Shown piece by piece: positions 13,809 to 17,034 of a stretch of 17,034 bases of DNA. The notes under the pieces are model-generated. The model was not told the origin of the DNA. It saw nothing but the letters and a program-made list of their open reading frames with translations, and searched no databases. A program made the translations under genes and the position numbers. Origin of the DNA: Elusimicrobia bacterium RIFCSPLOWO2_01_FULL_59_12 (lineage in GTDB: Bacteria > Elusimicrobiota > Elusimicrobia > 2-01-FULL-59-12); NCBI GenBank assembly GCA_001800075.1, contig MGUR01000057.1, forward strand, positions 42,622-59,655, given 5' to 3'. How positions within the stretch are numbered: the stretch's first letter is position 1; each line of letters starts with the position of its first letter.

Positions 13809-15469
13809 CTCCCGAGGTTCATAAAAAGCCGGTTCTATGCGCCGTTTACACCCGTAAGTCCACCGACGAGAACATGAATTCGGACTTCACCTCGCTGGAC
13901 TCCCAACGGGAGTACTGCGAGGCGTTCATCAAGTCCCGGGGCGGTGAAGGTTGGCAACCATGCCCGGAACGTTACGATGATGCAGCGTATTCCGGCGGCA
14001 ATATGGATAGGCCCGCCATTCAAAGGCTGATGGCGGATGCCCGCCAGAAGAAATTCCAGGTCGTCGTGGCCTACAAGTACGACCGCCTCACCCGCAACAC
14101 CAAGGATTTCATCAACATCCTCGAGACGTTCGGCAAGTACGGCGTCGCCTTCGTTTCCGTCACACAAAACATCGATACCAGTTCCTCCATGGGCCGCCTC
14201 ATGCAGTCCATCCTGATCGACTTCGCTCAATTCGAACGAGAAATCATCAGTGAGCGGACCCGCGACAAAATGTCGGCGATGGCCAAGAAGGGCAAGCGGA
14301 TCGGAGGCGGACCGGTCCTCGGATACGATATCGATTACGACAACAAGCGGATGACGGTCAACGAAGAGGAAGCGATCGCCGTCAAACGCATGTTTCAAAC
14401 CTACCTGCGAGAAAAGTCGCTGAGCGCCGCGGCCAAGGCGCTCAACAACGCCGGCATACGCCTCAAGCGGTGGATGACCCGCAAAGGGAACACCAAAGGC
14501 GGAGGCAGCTTCTACAAGGGCAATCTCAGCGTCCTGCTCCAGAATCCCTTCTACACCGGGAAAATCCATTATCGCGGCGTCCTCTATCCGGGCGAGCACA
14601 AAGCGATCATCGATGACGACCTGTTTCAGAGCGTACAGTTGATGCTCCAAAGACACGGTGAGAAGAATAAGTCCCCAATCCAGGACAAACATGATTTTCT
14701 GCTGAAAGGGCTGGTCAGTTGCGCGGTTTGCGGGTCAAGCATGACGCCTAGCTTCGGTTACTCCCGGCTGAAAAAGCCCTATTGCTACTACAAATGCACG
14801 TCCGTCAATCGTCTCGACAAGTCGGCCTGCGTGGTGGGAAGCGTGCCGGCCAAGGCTCTGGAGCAATTCGTCGTTGAGCGCCTGGAGAGGATCTGCGCGG
14901 ATTCCGGTATGGCGGAAGACATCATCGAAAAGGCCGACTCGCTGGCAAACTACGATCTGCCGCTTAAGCGTGATGAAAAAAGCCGCGTGTCGGCCGAACT
15001 TGGAAAGATTGAAGCAGAAGGCAGGAATTGGACGGTCATTCTGGGGCAGGAAGGCCCCGACTCACCGCAGCGGGCATTTCTAATGGAACGGATCGGTGAG
15101 CTGGGACGGAGGCGGAACGAACTGAAAGCGAAGCTTATCCAGACGGACATCGATATCGCGCAGTTGGAAGCGAAGCAATGTGACGCCCAAATCGTCAGAA
15201 GCTCGCTGAGGAATTTCCTCGAATTCTTCCGAAAGATGTCGCCGCGCGACCAGAAGGACTACATCAAGCTCCTCATCAAGGAGGTCATCTACGACGGCAC
15301 GCGCGGAGAACTGACGATCGGCTTCTTTGTGGTCGACGCCTTCAAGTGGCAAATGGAGGCGTGCGGGGTCAGTTTCGATGAGGGTACGAAAACGCTCCCG
15401 AGCCTGGATTCGAACCAGGACTACCGCCTCCAAAGGGCGATGTGCTACCGTTACACCACCCGGGAATAA
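13793..15469 (+). CDS. Large serine recombinase (site-specific integrase)
   Basis: A 558-aa integrase that would insert and excise the element at the adjacent tRNA-Gln. The catalytic domain has the nucleophile serine S23 (VYTRKSTDE) and YDRLTRN at 96-102. The recombinase domain covers about 175-285 (GGGPVLGYDID...NPFYTGKIHYRG). A zinc ribbon with C310, C313, C335 and C346 follows, then a coiled-coil region (375-480) and the C-terminal domain. Start is GTG 13793-13795 with GGAAGG five bases upstream; ATG 13805 is an alternative. The last 24 codons (535-558, LPSLDSNQ... to TTRE) are the antisense strand of the tRNA gene, so the integrated gene carries a C-terminus supplied by the attachment site. 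In the excised circle the protein would end differently. Confidence 0.93.
   Translation: MSNAMTPEVHKKPVLCAVYTRKSTDENMNSDFTSLDSQREYCEAFIKSRGGEGWQPCPERYDDAAYSGGNMDRPAIQRLMADARQKKFQVVVAYKYDRLTRNTKDFINILETFGKYGVAFVSVTQNIDTSSSMGRLMQSILIDFAQFEREIISERTRDKMSAMAKKGKRIGGGPVLGYDIDYDNKRMTVNEEEAIAVKRMFQTYLREKSLSAAAKALNNAGIRLKRWMTRKGNTKGGGSFYKGNLSVLLQNPFYTGKIHYRGVLYPGEHKAIIDDDLFQSVQLMLQRHGEKNKSPIQDKHDFLLKGLVSCAVCGSSMTPSFGYSRLKKPYCYYKCTSVNRLDKSACVVGSVPAKALEQFVVERLERICADSGMAEDIIEKADSLANYDLPLKRDEKSRVSAELGKIEAEGRNWTVILGQEGPDSPQRAFLMERIGELGRRRNELKAKLIQTDIDIAQLEAKQCDAQIVRSSLRNFLEFFRKMSPRDQKDYIKLLIKEVIYDGTRGELTIGFFVVDAFKWQMEACGVSFDEGTKTLPSLDSNQDYRLQRAMCYRYTTRE
15395..15465 (-). tRNA. tRNA-Gln (anticodon TTG)
   Basis: A 71-nt cloverleaf on the minus strand: acceptor TCCCGGG / CTCGGGA, D-arm GTGT...GCAC, anticodon arm TCGCC-CTTTGGA-GGCGG with anticodon TTG (reads CAA, Gln), variable TAGT, T-arm CCTGG-TTCGAAT-CCAGG and discriminator G. 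CCA is not encoded. The tRNA 3' end faces the element, so the integrase lies at its 3' side, as expected for insertion at a tRNA gene. Confidence 0.93.
15395..15465. other. Predicted attachment site of the element (att in tRNA-Gln)
   Basis: The recombinase coding frame crosses straight into the tRNA, and everything to the left looks phage-derived while the flank to the right does not. The junction must therefore lie in or beside the tRNA 3' half. The exact core cannot be fixed because the opposite end of the element is outside the window. Confidence 0.5.
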
Positions 15470-15476
15470 AACGACA

Positions 15477-15505
15477 GATGACTGGATGACTGGATAAATA
15501 GATGA
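15477..15505 (+). repeat. Left 29-bp inverted repeat
   Basis: Begins GATGACTGGATGACT, itself a tandem of GATGACTG units, 12 bases after the tRNA 5' end. The first 15 bases match the right copy exactly. Confidence 0.8.
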
Positions 15506-15605
15506 CCGGGGAGTAGGTTACCAGAAAATCCCATGCTAAACAACCGGTCCTCCTATTGAAATAAATATGAAGGATTCTTCACTTTCTGGGTCTAATAGAT
15601 AGAGC

Positions 15606-16016
15606 ATGTTTGTGCGATCCGAAGATCTTAGAGTCATTCAGCAGGCCGAAAGGCTAAGTGATCAGATTTGGTCCTGGGTCAAATCATGGGATTATTTTGA
15701 GAAGAAAGTACTGGGCGAACAATTAACTCGAGCCTCCGATTCCGTAGGCGCTAACCTGGCCGAGGGTTTTGGTAGGCATCATCACTTGGATTCTCTTAGA
15801 CATTATTATGTGGCAAGAGGCTCATTAGAAGAAACGAAGTATTGGTTGCGCAGGGTTAAAAGCCGTCACATGGTTGACTCGGAAAACGTAAACGAAATAT
15901 TAAGAGAATTCGAGTTATTGTCGAGATCTTTAAACGCCTTTATTGCTTCACACATACGCCGGGAAAAGATTTCGCCTTCTGATCATCCAGTTATCAAGTC
16001 ATCCAGTCATCCCTGA
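15606..16016 (+). CDS. Four helix bundle protein (S23 / 23S rRNA intervening-sequence family)
   Basis: A 136-aa protein of the four-helix-bundle family first known from 23S rRNA intervening sequences and related to the Avd accessory protein of diversity-generating retroelements. The family signature is plain: LTRASDSVGANLAEGFGR at about 41-58, then HYYVARGSLEETKYWLRR at 70-87 and a final helix (ILREFELLSRSLNAFI). It probably forms a basic pentameric barrel that binds nucleic acid; the cellular role is not settled. ATG 15606-15608 has no obvious Shine-Dalgarno sequence. Codon use is markedly more AT-rich than in neighbouring genes. Its C-terminus overlaps the right inverted repeat, and its stop lies 2 bases from the stop of the convergent membrane-protein gene. 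Confidence 0.9.
   Translation: MFVRSEDLRVIQQAERLSDQIWSWVKSWDYFEKKVLGEQLTRASDSVGANLAEGFGRHHHLDSLRHYYVARGSLEETKYWLRRVKSRHMVDSENVNEILREFELLSRSLNAFIASHIRREKISPSDHPVIKSSSHP
15983..16011 (-). repeat. Right 29-bp inverted repeat
   Basis: Reverse complement begins GATGACTGGATGACT and differs from the left copy at 3 of 29 positions. It encodes the last residues of the four-helix-bundle protein (the HPVIKSSSHP end), so the repeat was probably captured as coding sequence. Confidence 0.8.
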
Positions 16017-16018
16017 GT

Positions 16019-17034
16019 TTACTCCACCAGAAAGAGCAGGATCGACAAACCCAGGACGGCCGCCGCGAAGAGCCACCGGGCGCCGTTGACCAGGGATTTC
16101 CGAGGGCTTTTGTCGTCCCGCGCTTCGACCACTTCGATAAAAGGCGTTTTCGCCTTCCGGTACCAGCCTTTGACCGTAAAGTCACCCTTCGGGTATTGAC
16201 CGGGGCTGGTCAGACCCAGGACCCGCGGCAGGAGTTCCAGCGGGCCCAGCCGGTTGAGCGCGATCGTCCCGGTGGGATCTTCGAAGTTCAAGGGACCCGG
16301 GCGCGATCCCTCGGCGGCCAGGCGGCCTTTCAACTGGACCGGCAGTCCCCGGCGGATCAAAACATCCGTCGCGGCCGCCAGCTCCTGGACCGTGAACTCT
16401 TTAAAGGGTTTTGAAGGGTACATCCACCATAGGCGCCACATCGAGCTTGAAGACCACAGGGCGATGGCCCCTGTGAGGGCGGCGCCCCATTCTTCTTCCA
16501 TGCCGCCGATCAACACGTAGACCGCCCAGGGAAGAACGCGCGGCGTCCACAGGGCGGCGCGGCCCATCCAATCCACTTCTTTTTTCACTTCAGGCTGCGC
16601 CGGCTTAGGCGCCGGCCTGACCGGTTTCTCCGCGGACGGAGACGGCGCGACAACCGAAGGGGTCGCTTTCTCAGGCGCGGGCGCGGGCGCAGGAACAGGG
16701 GCAGCGGCCGCCGGGGGACCGGATTTTTTTTCCGGCGGGCTCATCGAAGAGGGGCTCCACGCTTCGCGCAGCGCATTCATCAAACCTGACCAGAACGTAG
16801 GCTTCTTAATTTTAGAAACGGGAGCGGGTTTGAACGCCGGAGGCGGTGTCTTCGGAATCGGAGCGGGTTTTTTCACCTCGACCGCTGGCGCGGGTTGGAC
16901 CGGCGGCGGGGTTTTCTTGATTTCGAGAGGGGGCTGATGGAGCGCGGCAGGCTTTACCGCGGGCGTCGTCTTCGCCGGCTTTCTGGATTCGCGATGCGTT
17001 AAGGTATCGGCCCACCGTTCCAGAGCGCGAGCCA
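16019..17034 (-). CDS. Proline-rich membrane protein with OB-fold-like domain (5' end outside window)
   Basis: The frame is open to the right edge, adding 52 codons upstream of the GTG at 16876, so the gene is 5'-partial (about 337 visible residues). The visible N-terminal half is a low-complexity Pro/Lys/Ala linker with repeats such as KKPAPIPKTPPPAFKPAPV. It is followed by a hydrophobic pair (about LPWAVYVLIGG and AALTGAIALWSSS), then a soluble domain (PVQLKGRLAAEG...FEDPTGTIALNRLG...GDFTVKGWYRKAKTPFIEV), and a last membrane helix (WLFAAAVLGLSILLFLV) at the C-terminus. The soluble part resembles the OB-fold-like region I recall at the C-terminus of HtpX-like M48 metalloproteases. The peptidase itself, if present, would be upstream, so the assignment is tentative. 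This is host flank, not phage. Confidence 0.75.
   Translation of the reverse strand, partial: ARALERWADTLTHRESRKPAKTTPAVKPAALHQPPLEIKKTPPPVQPAPAVEVKKPAPIPKTPPPAFKPAPVSKIKKPTFWSGLMNALREAWSPSSMSPPEKKSGPPAAAAPVPAPAPAPEKATPSVVAPSPSAEKPVRPAPKPAQPEVKKEVDWMGRAALWTPRVLPWAVYVLIGGMEEEWGAALTGAIALWSSSSMWRLWWMYPSKPFKEFTVQELAAATDVLIRRGLPVQLKGRLAAEGSRPGPLNFEDPTGTIALNRLGPLELLPRVLGLTSPGQYPKGDFTVKGWYRKAKTPFIEVVEARDDKSPRKSLVNGARWLFAAAVLGLSILLFLVE

Larger units (their letters stand above)
15477..16011. mobile_element. 535-bp inverted-repeat cassette carrying a four-helix-bundle gene
   Basis: Bounded by 29-bp inverted repeats (26 of 29 positions identical) at 15477-15505 and 15983-16011. The interior is AT-rich compared with both sides and holds one gene, with no transposase. 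The structure resembles the intervening sequences found in some 23S rRNA genes, where an S23-type four-helix protein is bracketed by inverted repeats, but here it is beside a tRNA. How it moves is unknown. Confidence 0.55.

Noticed and set aside
13835..14692. 285-codon minus-strand frame inside the recombinase
   Set aside because: It is the antisense shadow of a strongly conserved serine recombinase, with no start signal and no recognisable family.

Overview
The window holds most of the early, replication and integration end of a temperate phage or phage-like integrative element, plus about 1.6 kb of chromosomal flank at the right edge. GC content is high. Genes are tightly packed, starts are often ATGA/GTGA/TTGA overlaps, and many have strong GGAGG ribosome binding sites, which points to a bacterial host. 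The host phylum cannot be fixed from the sequence. The four-helix-bundle gene inside GATGACTGGATGACT inverted repeats and the OB-fold membrane protein at the right edge are of a kind I associate with groundwater/sediment lineages such as Omnitrophota, Elusimicrobiota or Desulfobacterota (inference only).

Layout, right to left along the minus strand. At 15395-15465 is a tRNA-Gln(TTG) gene whose 3' end faces the element. A large serine recombinase (13793-15469, plus strand) runs into it, so its last 24 codons are antisense tRNA. A small plus-strand gene (13602-13808) precedes the recombinase. Divergent from them is a LexA-type cleavable repressor (12801-13448) with a near-consensus promoter covered by a 19-bp palindrome. 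Next comes a leader region with two small genes (12537-12737, 12131-12430) and two intrinsic terminators (12436-12487, 12029-12085). A sigma-factor-like protein follows (11389-11985).

From 11326 down to 1339 lies one compact, mostly overlapping gene string of about 10 kb for DNA replication, recombination and modification. In order it encodes a hypothetical protein, a Cas4/RecB-like PD-(D/E)XK nuclease with four cysteines, a zinc-finger protein, a Sak4-like RecA-fold ATPase, a DUF669 SSB-like protein, RecD2 helicase split into two chains, a C5-cytosine methyltransferase, an ERCC4-fold nuclease, an RGH-motif protein possibly related to AcrVA2, and a CHC2-Toprim primase fused to a D5/SF3-like helicase.

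Immediately downstream of the primase-helicase is a 320-bp cluster of GGGTGGAT repeats in both orientations, with a G/C hairpin and an AT-rich tract. It is the best candidate for the element's replication origin. After it come two small genes and the start of a helix-turn-helix protein that may be the small terminase subunit (1-466, cut by the window edge); packaging genes would be expected further left.

Right of the tRNA are a 535-bp cassette with 29-bp inverted repeats carrying a four-helix-bundle (S23/IVS) protein gene, and a partial gene for a proline-rich membrane protein with an OB-fold-like domain. Likely logic: the LexA-like repressor holds the early operon off, DNA damage triggers its self-cleavage, readthrough of the leader terminators turns on the sigma-like and replication genes, and the recombinase excises the element at the tRNA.
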